Assembly: GCF_030412015.1 (NCBI RefSeq)
Contig: NZ_JASNRD010000018.1
Coordinates: forward strand, 1-64,000
Length of the DNA: 64,000 nucleotides
From: Massilia sp. YIM B02763
GTDB lineage: Bacteria; Pseudomonadota; Gammaproteobacteria; Burkholderiales; Burkholderiaceae_D
Direction of reading: 5' to 3'
Below are positions 1 to 8,788 of the stretch, piece after piece. Below the pieces are notes generated by a model. The model searched no databases. It was not told where the DNA came from and saw only the letters and a program-made list of their open reading frames with translations. The translations under genes were made by a program, and so were the position numbers. Position 1 is the first letter of the stretch, and every line of letters starts with the position of its first letter.

Positions 1-32
1 GGTAGCTAACCACCAACTCAATCAAGATACAA

Positions 33-69
33 GGGTGGGCGCGGCCGGCGTAGGCACCACGTGCCCACC
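33..69. repeat. GGGTGGGC-type palindromic repeat, copy 1
   Basis: A 37-bp unit that begins GGGTGGGC and ends GTGCCCACC, so its ends are inverted. It differs at only two positions from the unit at 61646-61682. It lies 7 bp beyond the stop of the dehydrogenase gene, the usual place for this family (beyond stop codons). Confidence 0.75.
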
Positions 70-76
70 ATCGCGT

Positions 77-898
77 TCACGCGGCCTTGGCGCTGGCCAC
101 GCCGTAGCGGCTGGCCGGCTGCGTGCCCGACAGTTCCGGATGCATCGCGCGGCGCGCGGCTTCGTAGGCATCCCACTTGGCGCCGTCCTGCAGGGCGGGG
201 ATGGTGGCGAACTCGCCCTGGTCGAAGCCGGCCAGCGCGGCGTCGACCATGTCCTCGGCACGCATCACGATTTCCTGCGGCAGGTGTTCGACCGGCACGC
301 CGGCGATGCGCCAGAAGTCGGTGGCGGTGGCGCCCGGCAGCACGGCCTGCACGCGCACGCCCTTGTCGGCCAGCTCGTGCTGCAGCGACTGGCTGAAGGC
401 GACGACAAAGGCCTTGCTGCCGCCGTAGACGCCGTTCAGGATTTCCGGCGCGATCGCGGCGATCGAGGCGATATTGATGAAGGCGCCGTGCTTGCGCTCG
501 ACGAAGCCCGGGGCCGCGGCATAGGTCAGGCGGGTCAGCGCGGTGACGTTCAGCGCGATCATGTCCTGCATCTTGCCGATGTCCGATTGCAGCAGCGGGC
601 CGGTGCCGCCGACGCCGGCATTGTTCACGAGCAGCGTGATGCTCGCATCGCCGCGCAGCAGGTCTTCGACGCGGGCCAGGTCGGCAGCCCGGGTCAGGTC
701 GGCGGCGACGGTGCGCACGCTGCGGCCGTGGGTGGCTTCCAGGCGGTTGGCCAGCTCCTGCAGGCGGTCGGCGCTGCGGGCCACCAGCACGAGGTCGTAG
801 CCGCGCTTGGCGAGGCGGTCGGCATAGATGGCGCCGATGCCGGTCGATGCACCGGTGATGACGGCGGTGCCCAGCTTGGTGTTGTCGGTTTGGCTCAT
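77..898 (-). CDS. Short-chain dehydrogenase/reductase
   Basis: A 273-residue classical SDR. The Rossmann glycine motif TGASTGIG is at residues 15-22, NNAG at 92-95, and the catalytic Ser145, Tyr158 and Lys162 are present. SDRs of this type reduce or oxidise carbonyl/alcohol groups with NAD(P)H in the cytoplasm; the substrate cannot be read from sequence. The chosen ATG (896-898) has AAGGAGA seven bases upstream; two upstream in-frame starts lack a spaced Shine-Dalgarno. A MarR gene lies just upstream on the same strand, and both promoters carry a GTGTG-N4-CACAC palindrome, so the enzyme is probably controlled by that regulator and perhaps induced by a small aromatic or oxidising compound (inference). 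Confidence 0.85.
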   Translation of the reverse strand: MSQTDNTKLGTAVITGASTGIGAIYADRLAKRGYDLVLVARSADRLQELANRLEATHGRSVRTVAADLTRAADLARVEDLLRGDASITLLVNNAGVGGTGPLLQSDIGKMQDMIALNVTALTRLTYAAAPGFVERKHGAFINIASIAAIAPEILNGVYGGSKAFVVAFSQSLQHELADKGVRVQAVLPGATATDFWRIAGVPVEHLPQEIVMRAEDMVDAALAGFDQGEFATIPALQDGAKWDAYEAARRAMHPELSGTQPASRYGVASAKAA

Positions 899-935
899 GA
901 TCATTCTCCTTGAAAGTGGTCGTTGAATGTTTTGT

Positions 936-949
936 GTGTGTACGCACAC
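936..949. promoter_or_regulatory. Candidate MarR operator upstream of the SDR gene
   Basis: GTGTG-TACG-CACAC, extending to an 18-bp imperfect palindrome at 933-950 with one mismatched pair. It lies 38 bp upstream of the SDR start. The same GTGTG-N4-CACAC arrangement occurs in front of the neighbouring marR gene. Function as an operator is inferred. Confidence 0.55.
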
Positions 950-984
950 ATTAGTCTAAAAAATTTTGCTGCTGCTGTTGCTAC

Positions 985-1407
985 TCAGGTCCCCAGCTTG
1001 TGCGTCGACTCGCGCAACTGGCTCGCCAGCTCGCTGCCGAACTTGCGCTCGAATTCTTCCTGCGCGGCCTGCCACACGGGCAAGGCCTCGGCCAGCTTGC
1101 GCCGCCCCGCATCGCTCAGGCGCACCACGTTGCGGCGGGCGTCTTCCTGGTCCGGTCCGATGGCCAGGTAGCCGTCGCGCTCCAGCGGTTGCAAGGCACG
1201 CACGACGCTGGTGCGCTCCATCACGAGCCCGTCGACCAGGTCCTTCATCGACGCCGCACCGGCGTCGTCGACGTAGATCAGGATCGAAAACTGCGTGCTC
1301 GTCAGACCCACGGTCGACAGGCGGTCCTCGTACAGCTTGGTGATGAGACGCGCCGCCTTGCGTGAAGCGAAGCAGTTGCAGTAAGTGAGTCGTTCCGAAG
1401 TAGCCAT
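985..1407 (-). CDS. MarR-family transcriptional regulator
   Basis: A 140-residue winged-helix protein starting MATSERLTYC. The MarR core runs from about residue 20 to 120: a dimer helix, the recognition segment ASMKDLVDGLVMERTSVVRA and the wing DQEDARRNVVRLSDAG. MarR dimers bind short palindromes and release them on binding phenolic ligands or on cysteine oxidation; two Cys near the N-terminus (residues 10 and 12) could be sensors, which is speculation. The ATG at 1405-1407 was chosen because the conserved domain starts soon after it. A perfect 14-bp palindrome begins 15 bp upstream of this start, as expected for autorepression. The downstream SDR gene is the likely target. Confidence 0.85.
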   Translation of the reverse strand: MATSERLTYCNCFASRKAARLITKLYEDRLSTVGLTSTQFSILIYVDDAGAASMKDLVDGLVMERTSVVRALQPLERDGYLAIGPDQEDARRNVVRLSDAGRRKLAEALPVWQAAQEEFERKFGSELASQLRESTHKLGT

Positions 1408-1421
1408 GGACTCAGTATCTA

Positions 1422-1435
1422 GTGTGTGCACACAC
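1422..1435. promoter_or_regulatory. Candidate MarR operator upstream of marR
   Basis: GTGTG-TGCA-CACAC, a perfect 14-bp palindrome 15 bp before the marR start codon. It matches the half-sites and spacing of the palindrome before the SDR gene. Confidence 0.6.
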
Positions 1436-1475
1436 ATGTCAAGCACTTTTTTCGCGGCCGCGAAAAAACGAGGCT

Positions 1476-2396
1476 TCAGCAATCCGGGCAGCGGCCCGGC
1501 AGGTCTTCGATATGGGCCTTGAGCATGTCGATGAACACCCGGGTGCGGGCGGGCACCAGCCGCCGCCCCGGCAGCAGGCACCAAATGCCGACGCTGGGCA
1601 AGCCCCATTCCGGCAGCACGCGTACCAGCCTGCCCTGGTCGATCAGCGACTGCACCACGTAGTCGACGGGCAGGTGGGCGATGCCGGCGCCGGCCAGGGC
1701 CAGGTCGCGCTGCAGGCGCGGCGAATTGCAGCGGACGGCGCCCAGCGGCGTCCACTCGGACCGCTCGCCACCACGCTCCAGCCGCCACGCGACGGGCAGG
1801 CCGTCGTTCCCCGCCAGCGGCAGGCAGGCGTGCGCCGCCAGCTCGGCGGGCAGTTGCGGGGATCCGTGCCGCGCCAGGTAGTCCGAGCTGGCATACAAGC
1901 CTTCGCGCATGTCGAACAGCTTGCGCGCGACGAGCGTGGCATCGTCCGGCAGCCGCGGCGCGGCCCGGATCGCCAGGTCGAAGCGCTCGCCCAGCAGGTC
2001 GACGCGGCGCGGCGACACGTCCAGGCGCAGCGCGATCTCCGGATAGCGCTCGCGGAAGGCCAGGCAGAAGCGGGGGAAATCGAACTCGAGGAAGTCGGGC
2101 GGCATCGAGACGCGCAGCTCGCCGCGCGGGGCGGCCTGGCGGTGCAGCGCCAGCGCCGACACCTCCTCCGCCTCGTCCACCAGGCGGCGCGCATGCTCGA
2201 GGATGCGCTCGCCGAATTCCGTGATCGCCAGGCGCCGCGTGCTGCGCACGAACAGCTTTTCTCCCAGCGCCTCCTCGAGCAGGCCCAGGCGCCGTGACAG
2301 CGTCGACTTGGGCAGGTCGATGCGCTCGGCCGCCTGCGTGAAGCTGCCGGCGTCGACCACGCGCACGAACAGGATCAAGTCATTCGCATCGACCAT
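1476..2396 (-). CDS. LysR-family transcriptional regulator
   Basis: A 306-residue LysR-type regulator. The N-terminal winged HTH is at residues 5-64 (FTQAAERIDLPKSTLSRRLG), followed by the linker helix and a type 2 periplasmic-binding effector domain from about residue 90. It is transcribed divergently from the azoreductase-like gene at 2510, with 113 bp between the start codons. This is the classic layout for a LysR regulator controlling its neighbour. The class (DlpA/CrgA-like, with SFTQAAE and STLSRRLG) is common in Burkholderiales next to quinone or azo reductases. The effector cannot be predicted. Confidence 0.85.
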   Translation of the reverse strand: MVDANDLILFVRVVDAGSFTQAAERIDLPKSTLSRRLGLLEEALGEKLFVRSTRRLAITEFGERILEHARRLVDEAEEVSALALHRQAAPRGELRVSMPPDFLEFDFPRFCLAFRERYPEIALRLDVSPRRVDLLGERFDLAIRAAPRLPDDATLVARKLFDMREGLYASSDYLARHGSPQLPAELAAHACLPLAGNDGLPVAWRLERGGERSEWTPLGAVRCNSPRLQRDLALAGAGIAHLPVDYVVQSLIDQGRLVRVLPEWGLPSVGIWCLLPGRRLVPARTRVFIDMLKAHIEDLPGRCPDC

Positions 2397-2509
2397 CGGA
2401 CCGCCTCATTTTTCCAGGAATGGAACAATGATACCCGCAATCCCCACTTAATTCCCGGAAATATGCGGAATAGAATGCTTCCATCGTTTGAACACCCGTG
2501 GAGAAAACC
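2397..2509. promoter_or_regulatory. Divergent LysR/azoR control region
   Basis: The region between the two start codons contains TTCCA-GGAA-TGGAA at 2412-2425 and TTCC-C-GGAA at 2452-2460. Both are short inverted repeats of the sort LysR dimers use. Which one is bound cannot be decided from a single sequence. Confidence 0.35.
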
Positions 2510-3109
2510 ATGAACATCCTGCAGATCAACGGCAGCGCCCGCGCCAATGGCGCCAATTCCACCCGCGTCGCCGACGCCATCACGGCGCGCCTGAAGGCCC
2601 GTCATCCGGACGCGACCGTCGAGCTGCGCGACCTGGCGCGCGACCCGCATCCGATGCTGGACGAAGCGGCGCTGGGCGCCCTGTTCACGCCGGCCGACCA
2701 GCGCACGCCGGAACAGGCCGCGCGCGTGGCCCTGGACGACGCCCTGATCGCGCAACTCAAACGCGCCGACGTCGTCGTGCTGGGCGTGCCGATGTATAAC
2801 TTCGGCGTCTCGGTGCAGACCAAGTCCTGGATCGACGCCATCGCCCGCGCCGGCCAGACCTTCCGCTACACGGCCAACGGCCCCGAAGGCCTCGTCACCG
2901 GCAAGAAGGTCTACGTGGGCCTGGCCCGCGGCGGCATCTACCGCGACACGCCCAACGATGCGCAGGTGCCTTACCTGCGGGGCGTGCTGGGCCTGATGGG
3001 CATGACCGACGTCGACTTCATCTACGCCGAAGGCGTGAACATGGGTCCGGAACGCGCCCAGGCCGCCTTCGACGCGGTGGAGGCGCAGATCGCCGAAGCG
3101 ATCGCCTGA
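2510..3109 (+). CDS. azoR: FMN-dependent NADH:azoreductase/quinone reductase
   Basis: A 199-residue flavodoxin-fold protein of the AzoR family. It has the N-terminal phosphate-binding loop (INGSAR near residues 6-11), the PMYNFGV motif that contacts FMN near residues 91-97, and the AYARGGIY-like segment LARGGIY. AzoR enzymes are cytoplasmic homodimers that pass two electrons from NADH through FMN to quinones or azo compounds and help in thiol and quinone stress. The ATG at 2510 follows GGAG at 2500-2503; an upstream in-frame GTG would place the SD inside the gene and was not used. The divergent LysR gene is the probable regulator. Confidence 0.85.
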   Translation: MNILQINGSARANGANSTRVADAITARLKARHPDATVELRDLARDPHPMLDEAALGALFTPADQRTPEQAARVALDDALIAQLKRADVVVLGVPMYNFGVSVQTKSWIDAIARAGQTFRYTANGPEGLVTGKKVYVGLARGGIYRDTPNDAQVPYLRGVLGLMGMTDVDFIYAEGVNMGPERAQAAFDAVEAQIAEAIA

Positions 3110-3132
3110 TCAGCTCAGCGAGCGCCTGGGCG

Positions 3133-3711
3133 TCACTTGGCGACCAGGCCCAGTTGCTGCATCAGGGTCAGGTTGTCCTCGATGTGCCAGTTGTCGACGA
3201 TGCTGCCGCCCTCGATGCGGTAGATGTCGGTGGCGATGAAGTCGATGTCCTGGCCCCGGCCCTTGACCTTGTCCTGCGTGCCTGCCCATTGCCCCGTGAA
3301 GTGGCCGTGGAAGCGGTAGTGCGCCGTGACGCGGTCGCCCGTGACGATCATCTGCTGCAGGTCCGCCTTCAGGTCCGGGATCGCGGTGCGCACGAACTTC
3401 GAGGCGGCCAGCGGTCCCTGCGGGCCCTGGGCGCGGCCCGGAGGCAGCGTGCGGTCGGTGAAGCGCGGGGCCAGCGCGGCCTGCGCGAAACGGTCCTCGC
3501 CGGTATCCCAGAACGTGGCGTAACGGCGCGCGGCCAGCATGGCGGCCTGCGCCTGCGCCTTGGGCAGCGACTTGTCGACGATGACCGTCCGGGCTTGTAC
3601 CAGGTCGGCATCGGCAACGGGCGCAGCGGCGGAAGCGGCGCCATGGACGGACAGCGCCAGCAGCAGGCCGGCGCCGAAAGAAGCGGTACGGTGGATGGAT
3701 GCGGTATTCAT
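3133..3711 (-). CDS. Exported SnoaL-like (NTF2-fold) protein
   Basis: A 192-residue protein with a clear Sec signal peptide (hydrophobic run GAGLLLALSVHG ending ASAAA near residue 28), followed by an NTF2/SnoaL-like domain at about residues 60-185. Its core (HYRFHGHFTGQWAG, followed by IYRIEGGSIVDNWHIED) is typical of the SnoaL-like ester cyclase/dehydratase superfamily. Many members have no known substrate, and this one is predicted to be periplasmic. The start at 3711 has AGGAA upstream. It is divergent from the LysR gene at 3828, its likely regulator. It converges on azoR with 23 bp between stop codons. Confidence 0.7.
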   Translation of the reverse strand: MNTASIHRTASFGAGLLLALSVHGAASAAAPVADADLVQARTVIVDKSLPKAQAQAAMLAARRYATFWDTGEDRFAQAALAPRFTDRTLPPGRAQGPQGPLAASKFVRTAIPDLKADLQQMIVTGDRVTAHYRFHGHFTGQWAGTQDKVKGRGQDIDFIATDIYRIEGGSIVDNWHIEDNLTLMQQLGLVAK

Positions 3712-3827
3712 GGTGGGTTCCTTGTTGTCGTGGGCCGTGTGCTGCTCGGCCATGGACTCATCATAGATTTCCCGAATGTGGAAAAATAGCGGGTAGAAAG
3801 GAAAGGATTATTTCCAAAAACCGCAAA

Positions 3828-4730
3828 ATGACCACGCTCGCCCACCATTTCCCCGCCCTCCTCGCCTTCGCCAAGATCGTCTCCTGCGGCAGCCTGTCGG
3901 CCGCCGCGCGCGAGCTGGACGTGCCCGTCTCCGTCGTCAGCAAGCGCCTGTCCCTGCTCGAAACGAGCCTCGGCACGCGCCTGCTGCAGCGCACGACGCG
4001 GCGCCAGGTGCTGACCGAGGAAGGCGCGCTGTTCCACGCCCGCGTGCTGCGCATCCTCGACGAGGTGGCGCAGGCCGAGGCCGTGCTGCAGCAGCGCCGC
4101 GAGGGCGTCGAAGGGCTGCTGCGCGTGACGGCGCCGGGAGAACTGGGGCGGCGCTGGATCGTGCCCGTCGCGGCGGCGTTCCAGGAGCGGCATCCGCGGG
4201 TGACGCTGCAACTGGACTTGAGCGACAAGGTCGTCGACCTGATCGACCACGGCGTCGACATGGCGGTGCGCTACGGCGCGCTGGCCGATTCCTCGCTGGT
4301 GGCGCGCGAGCTCGCGCCGAACTACCGCGTGCTGTGCGCCTCCCCCGCCTACCTGGAACGCCACGGCGAGCCGCGCGTGCCGGAGGACCTGGCCGCGCAC
4401 CGCTGCATCGTGATCGGCGACCAGCGCCGCACCGACTGGCGCTTCGACGGCGCGGACAAGGCCGTCGTGCGCGTGGAGGCCAGCGCCCTCACCAACGACG
4501 GCGGCGCCGCCCACCAGCTGGCGCTGGAAGGCGCGGGCATCGCCCTGAAGTCGATCTGGGACGTCGGCGACGACCTGCTGGCCGGCCGCCTCGCGCGCGT
4601 GCTGCCCGGCCACGCGATCGCGGCGGCGCCACTGCATGCTGTCTATCCGCACCGGCGCAACCTGGCGCCGAAGGTGGAGGCGTTCGTCGCGTTCCTGCGC
4701 GAGCGCTTGCAGGACGCGTGGCGGTGGTGA
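3828..4730 (+). CDS. LysR-family transcriptional regulator
   Basis: A 300-residue LysR-type regulator. The HTH is at residues 5-65 (GSLSAAARELDVPVSVVSKR) and the effector domain starts near residue 92 (LLRVTAPGELGRRWIVPV). It belongs to the DmlR/AaeR-like subgroup, where the effector domain starts with a VTAP-type motif. The start is the ATG at 3828; it lacks a strong SD, so a nearby alternative remains possible. It faces away from the SnoaL-like gene across about 115 bp. A 29-bp perfect inverted repeat follows its stop and probably terminates both it and the convergent ldcA-like gene. Confidence 0.82.
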   Translation: MTTLAHHFPALLAFAKIVSCGSLSAAARELDVPVSVVSKRLSLLETSLGTRLLQRTTRRQVLTEEGALFHARVLRILDEVAQAEAVLQQRREGVEGLLRVTAPGELGRRWIVPVAAAFQERHPRVTLQLDLSDKVVDLIDHGVDMAVRYGALADSSLVARELAPNYRVLCASPAYLERHGEPRVPEDLAAHRCIVIGDQRRTDWRFDGADKAVVRVEASALTNDGGAAHQLALEGAGIALKSIWDVGDDLLAGRLARVLPGHAIAAAPLHAVYPHRRNLAPKVEAFVAFLRERLQDAWRW

Positions 4731-4731
4731 C

Positions 4732-4805
4732 GGCATGGTGGGCACTTGGTGCCCACCCTATGTGACCGCAACAAAGTAGGGTGGGCACCAAGTGCCCACC
4801 ATGCC
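4732..4805. repeat. Large palindromic repeat of the GTAGGGTGGGC family, copy 2
   Basis: The arms at 4732-4760 and 4777-4805 are perfect reverse complements over 29 bp, with a 16-nt spacer. Each arm contains the family core TAGGGTGGGCAC and is itself nearly palindromic. The repeat fills the space between two convergent genes (stops at 4730 and 4808), so it could work as a bidirectional terminator or transcript stabiliser. Confidence 0.8.
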
Positions 4806-4807
4806 CC

Positions 4808-5845
4808 TCAAGTGACCGCAGGCTCCAGCAAGGTCAGCGTTTGGACCTGCGTGTCGAGCCGTGCCCGGATCCCCAGCGGGATCGTGAACTGGTGGCGGAT
4901 ATGCCCGAACGAGTAGCCCGTTACCGCGGGCACCCGCAGCGGCTTCAAATGCACGTCGAGCGTCTCGTCCAGCGTCAGCGACGATCCTTCTCCCTGCGGC
5001 CCGCAGTTCTCGCAGATGCCGATCATCAGCGCGGCCGCCTTGTCGAAACCGCCGGCCAGGTCGAGCTGGGTCATCCAGCGGTCGATGCGGTACGGTTCCT
5101 CGTTGACTTCTTCGATGAACAGGATGGCGTCCTTCCAGTCGGCCGCATACGGCGTGCCGGCCAGCGCGCTCACCAGCGACAGGTTGCCGCCCACGAGGGG
5201 ACCGGTGGCCACGCCCCCGTGCACGGTGCGCACGGCGTAGTGCGGCTCCTCGCGCGCGCGCTGCGCGTTCTCGGGCGCCATCGCGATCGTGTACGCCGGC
5301 TGCGGCTCCATCAGCACGGACAGCAGGTGGCCGTCCGCGTACGCCGACGGGGTGCTCGATGCTACCGGGCCGTGGAAGGTCACGAGGCCGGCATGGCGGC
5401 GGATCGCCAGGTGCAGCGCCGTGATGTCCGAGTAGCCCAGCAGGACTTTCGGATTGGCGCGGATCAGCGCGTAGTCGAGATGCTTCAGCAGCGAGATGCA
5501 GCCGGAACCGCCGCGGATCGCCCACACGGCCTTCACTTCCGGGTCGCGGAACATGCCGTGCAGGTCGGCGATGCGGGCGGCGACGGTGCCGCCGTAGTTG
5601 CCCCAGACTTCGCGCAGCCAGGCGCCCTGCTTGACGCGAAAGCCGAGCGATTCGATGTGCCGGACCGCCTTCTCGATGGCGGCGTCGCTGGTGTAGCCGC
5701 TGGGGGCCACGAGGCCGACCAGGTCGCCGCGGCGCAGGCGCGGAGGTTTGATGAGCGTTTGCATGCGGGGGATGGCGCGCGCCGGCAGTGCCGGCAGCAG
5801 CAGGGCTGCCGCCAGCGCGCGCTGAAAGGTGCGTCGATCGGCCAA
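4808..5845 (-). CDS. Exported S66-family LD-carboxypeptidase (LdcA/MccF-like)
   Basis: A 345-residue peptidase S66 protein. The serine nucleophile lies in GYSD (Ser139), and the Glu and His of the triad are in LFIEEV (Glu245) and GHIRHQF (His315); their spacing is close to that of Pseudomonas LdcA. LdcA removes the terminal D-Ala from tetrapeptide muropeptides, while MccF relatives cleave microcin C-type peptides. Unusually, the first 24 residues look like a signal peptide with a twin-arginine start (DRRTFQRA, then ALLLPALPARA), while typical LdcA is cytoplasmic. The start codon is TTG directly after the TGA of the receptor gene upstream, so translation is probably coupled. An ATG at 5764 would remove the signal. 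Context suggests processing of a peptide taken up through the receptor (inference). Confidence 0.8.
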   Translation of the reverse strand: MADRRTFQRALAAALLLPALPARAIPRMQTLIKPPRLRRGDLVGLVAPSGYTSDAAIEKAVRHIESLGFRVKQGAWLREVWGNYGGTVAARIADLHGMFRDPEVKAVWAIRGGSGCISLLKHLDYALIRANPKVLLGYSDITALHLAIRRHAGLVTFHGPVASSTPSAYADGHLLSVLMEPQPAYTIAMAPENAQRAREEPHYAVRTVHGGVATGPLVGGNLSLVSALAGTPYAADWKDAILFIEEVNEEPYRIDRWMTQLDLAGGFDKAAALMIGICENCGPQGEGSSLTLDETLDVHLKPLRVPAVTGYSFGHIRHQFTIPLGIRARLDTQVQTLTLLEPAVT

Positions 5846-8608
5846 TCAGAAGAACTTGTACTTGACGTCGAAGCTCAGCGAGCGGCCGCGCGGGTCGGCC
5901 ACGCGCGGATCCCAGCCGGCGCCCACGACTTCGTCCACGTTGTGCGCGGTGAACGGCGGGTCGCGGTCGAACAGGTTCTGGATGCCGACGGTGATGGTCG
6001 TGTTCTTCAGGCCCGTGTACGTGCCCGACAGGCCCCACGTCGTGTAGCTGGACACGTGCGGGTTGAAGCCGGCCGGCGGCGTGCTCTTGCCGGCGTCCGG
6101 CAGCTGGTCCTTGTAGCCGTCGCGGTACAGGTTGCTGAGCAGGACGCTCCAGTCGCCGCGGCTCACGTTGAAGGTCGCGTTGTGCTTCCAGCGCAGGTAG
6201 ATGTCGCGGGTGTAGAAGTTGCCCACGTATTCGACGTAGGGCTGGCCTTCGAACTCGGCGAACTGGTAGCTCTGGGTCCAGGTGCCGTCCAGCGAGGCAT
6301 TCCACTTGTAGCCGCCCGGCAGGGTGCCGCGGCCGCGCAGGCCGACGTCGGCGCCGCGCGTCTTGAGGCCCGCCGCGTTGATCCAGCCGGCGTCGATGTA
6401 CTCGATGACGCCGTCGGCGCCGCGGTGGATGTAGTCCTGCAGGTAGGCCGAATTGGCCAGCACGACCTGCGGGGTGCGGTTCAGGATGCGGTCCTTGACG
6501 TTGATCGCCCAGTAGTCGACGGACACCGAGAAGTTCGCGTTCGGCTCGACGATGAAGCCCAGCGTGCCCTGCTTCGAGGTTTCCGGCTTCAGGTTCGGGT
6601 TGCCGCCGCTGAAGTAGTCGAGGCGCTCGATCGCGCAGAAGCGCGGATCGCCCGGGTGCGTGGCGCAGCCGACCGGGTCGGACACGCCGCTCGGCAGTTC
6701 CTGGCTCAGGCGGCCCGCGTACAGCTGGTTGAAGCTCGGCGCCAGGAAGCCCTTGTTGGCCGAACCGCGCAGCATCAGCCAGCCCGTCGGCTTGTAGCTG
6801 AAGGCGACCTTCGGATTCGTCGTCGCGCCGATCAGGCTGTAGTCGTCGCGGCGGATCGCCAGCTGCAGTTCCAGGTCCTTGATGACGGGGACGGCCAGCT
6901 CGGCGTACACCGCCTTGATGTTGCGCGCCACGCGGTCCTGGTTGCCGTTGCCCGGCGCCAGCAGGATCTGGGTGGCGTCGACGTCCTGGCGGAACTGGTA
7001 GCTCTCGCGGCGCAGGTCGGTGCCGATCGCGCCCGAGACGGCGCCGGCCGGCAGGTTGAACAGTTCGCCGGAGATCGAGCCGTTCAACTGGGTCAGCGTG
7101 GTCTTGCCGTGCTGCAGGCGGCCATAGAACTTGGTCGATTCCAGCGCATCCATCGCCTGCTGGCTTTGGCCTTCGGCCGGCGAAGCCCACGGGTTCACGA
7201 CGCCGCTGCCCAGCACCTTGTACAGGGCGGCCGTGTTCGCGTAGCCGTCGAGCAGGTCGGTCGTCGTGCGGCTGAAGCTGTGCGACAGGTCGAGGCGGTA
7301 GTCCCACTTGCTGGCGATGGTGCCCTCGGCGCCCAGCAGCAGGCGCGCGGTGTCCGTCTCGTATTTCTGGGTGCGGTCGCCCAGCGGCCAGGCGCGCCAC
7401 TTGTAGATGATCGGCTTGGTCGGGTCGTAGCTCGGGATGTAGGCCGACAAGTCCTGGTAGTACTGGCCGCCGACCGGGTAGGCGTTGCCGGCCGCCAGCG
7501 TGGTCGAGATCTGCACCGGCGTCAGGATCGCCGAGGTGCTGGTGTGCGCGCCCACGACTTCCGCGTACAGGCGGTGTTCCGGCGTGAGCTGGTAGGTGCC
7601 GCGGCCGACGAAGTTGGTGCGCTCGGTCGGCAGCTGCATCACGTAGTCGCCGCCGTAGTCGTACGAGCAGGAATAGGTCGAGCGCAGCGGCGACGTCACG
7701 TTGGCCCACAGATTGGTCGCGTACTGCTGCATGCCGGCGACCGTGTCGCACTTGCCTTGCAGGCTGAGCAGGCCCGCCTGCAGGTAGTTGCTGTTGCTGC
7801 CCGGCATGCGGAAGCCCGTGCCCAGCGCCGTGCCGGCGCCCGTCAGCTGGTTCGCGACGGGGGTGCCCGTGGTATCCGGGGCCAGGCCGCGGCCCGGCTG
7901 GAAGCCGTTGGCGAAGCCGCGCTGGCTGGAATCGAGGCGGTCGTTCTTGTCGTAGCCGATGGCGGCCATCACGTTGAAGCGGTCGGTGTCCAGGTTGCCC
8001 TTGCCGGCGATCAGCTGCAGGCGGCGGGTGGCGCCGCCGCCGTGTTCCGTGAAGTTGCCGCTGGCATTCGCCTGCACGCCTTCGAAGTCGGTCTTGAGGA
8101 TGAAGTTGATCACGCCGCCGACGGCGTCGGTGCCGTAGATCGCGGAGGCGCCGTCCTTCAGGACCTCGACGCGGGCGACGGCCGCCAGCGGAATCGTGTT
8201 CAGGTCGACCGCCTTGCCCGACAGGCCATAGCCGGCGATGCGGCGGCCGTTGATCAGCACCAGGGTGCCGGATGGGCCCAGGCCGCGCAGCGAGGCGAAG
8301 GAGCCGCCGCCGCTGACGCGGTCGGCGTCGGCGCCGAACACGTTGTTCCCCGAGGTCATGTTGTCCGCGCCGGTGCCGTTCGCCGAGATCAGGCGCAGCA
8401 TCTGTTCCGCATTCGTGATGCCCTGCTTGTCCATCTGGTCGATCGAAATCGTCTGCACGGGGAGCGCGCCTTCGACGGCCATGCGCTTGATGCTGGAACC
8501 CGTGATCTCGACGCGCTGCATGGCGGCGGACGATTGCGCCTGCTGGGCGAGGGCGGGGGCGGCCGCGCCGATCAGGGCAATCATGTGGGCAAGAGTCTTC
8601 AACTTCAC
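5846..8608 (-). CDS. TonB-dependent outer-membrane receptor
   Basis: A 920-residue receptor with a signal peptide (cleavage after APALA, about residue 21). The plug domain is at about 45-180 (VLINGRRIAGYG, then VEVLKDGASAIYGTDAVGGVINF) and a long beta-barrel ends in the C-terminal signature FDVKYKFF with terminal Phe. The NGRR-type plug is typical of receptors for peptides, glycans and other non-heme ligands in Xanthomonas/Caulobacter-like and Massilia-like bacteria. The start is GTG at 8608 with AAGGAG upstream. The S66 peptidase gene follows with no gap, so the pair probably takes up and trims a peptide-containing ligand. No Fur-like box or sigma/anti-sigma pair is visible nearby. Confidence 0.88.
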   Translation of the reverse strand: MKLKTLAHMIALIGAAAPALAQQAQSSAAMQRVEITGSSIKRMAVEGALPVQTISIDQMDKQGITNAEQMLRLISANGTGADNMTSGNNVFGADADRVSGGGSFASLRGLGPSGTLVLINGRRIAGYGLSGKAVDLNTIPLAAVARVEVLKDGASAIYGTDAVGGVINFILKTDFEGVQANASGNFTEHGGGATRRLQLIAGKGNLDTDRFNVMAAIGYDKNDRLDSSQRGFANGFQPGRGLAPDTTGTPVANQLTGAGTALGTGFRMPGSNSNYLQAGLLSLQGKCDTVAGMQQYATNLWANVTSPLRSTYSCSYDYGGDYVMQLPTERTNFVGRGTYQLTPEHRLYAEVVGAHTSTSAILTPVQISTTLAAGNAYPVGGQYYQDLSAYIPSYDPTKPIIYKWRAWPLGDRTQKYETDTARLLLGAEGTIASKWDYRLDLSHSFSRTTTDLLDGYANTAALYKVLGSGVVNPWASPAEGQSQQAMDALESTKFYGRLQHGKTTLTQLNGSISGELFNLPAGAVSGAIGTDLRRESYQFRQDVDATQILLAPGNGNQDRVARNIKAVYAELAVPVIKDLELQLAIRRDDYSLIGATTNPKVAFSYKPTGWLMLRGSANKGFLAPSFNQLYAGRLSQELPSGVSDPVGCATHPGDPRFCAIERLDYFSGGNPNLKPETSKQGTLGFIVEPNANFSVSVDYWAINVKDRILNRTPQVVLANSAYLQDYIHRGADGVIEYIDAGWINAAGLKTRGADVGLRGRGTLPGGYKWNASLDGTWTQSYQFAEFEGQPYVEYVGNFYTRDIYLRWKHNATFNVSRGDWSVLLSNLYRDGYKDQLPDAGKSTPPAGFNPHVSSYTTWGLSGTYTGLKNTTITVGIQNLFDRDPPFTAHNVDEVVGAGWDPRVADPRGRSLSFDVKYKFF

Positions 8609-8788
8609 GCGTCTTCTCCTTCGGGTTCTGCTAGGGCTCGGCTTGGGATGTAACAGTCAAGTAATGTCTTTGCATTACGATATTTGTGCGTTCAAAGGTA
8701 AGCGTAGAGTTTTTCGCCAGCCAATGAATAATCCGGCGCTGAGTATAACTAGAGGGAATGTTTAGTTAGGGAAAAACCAACGCGGCCC

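Noticed and set aside
4781-8653. A 1290-codon open frame on the plus strand, antisense to the peptidase and receptor genes
   Set aside because: High GC content produces long antisense frames. The translation is Arg/Ala/Val/Gln-rich without domains, while the minus strand encodes complete known proteins.
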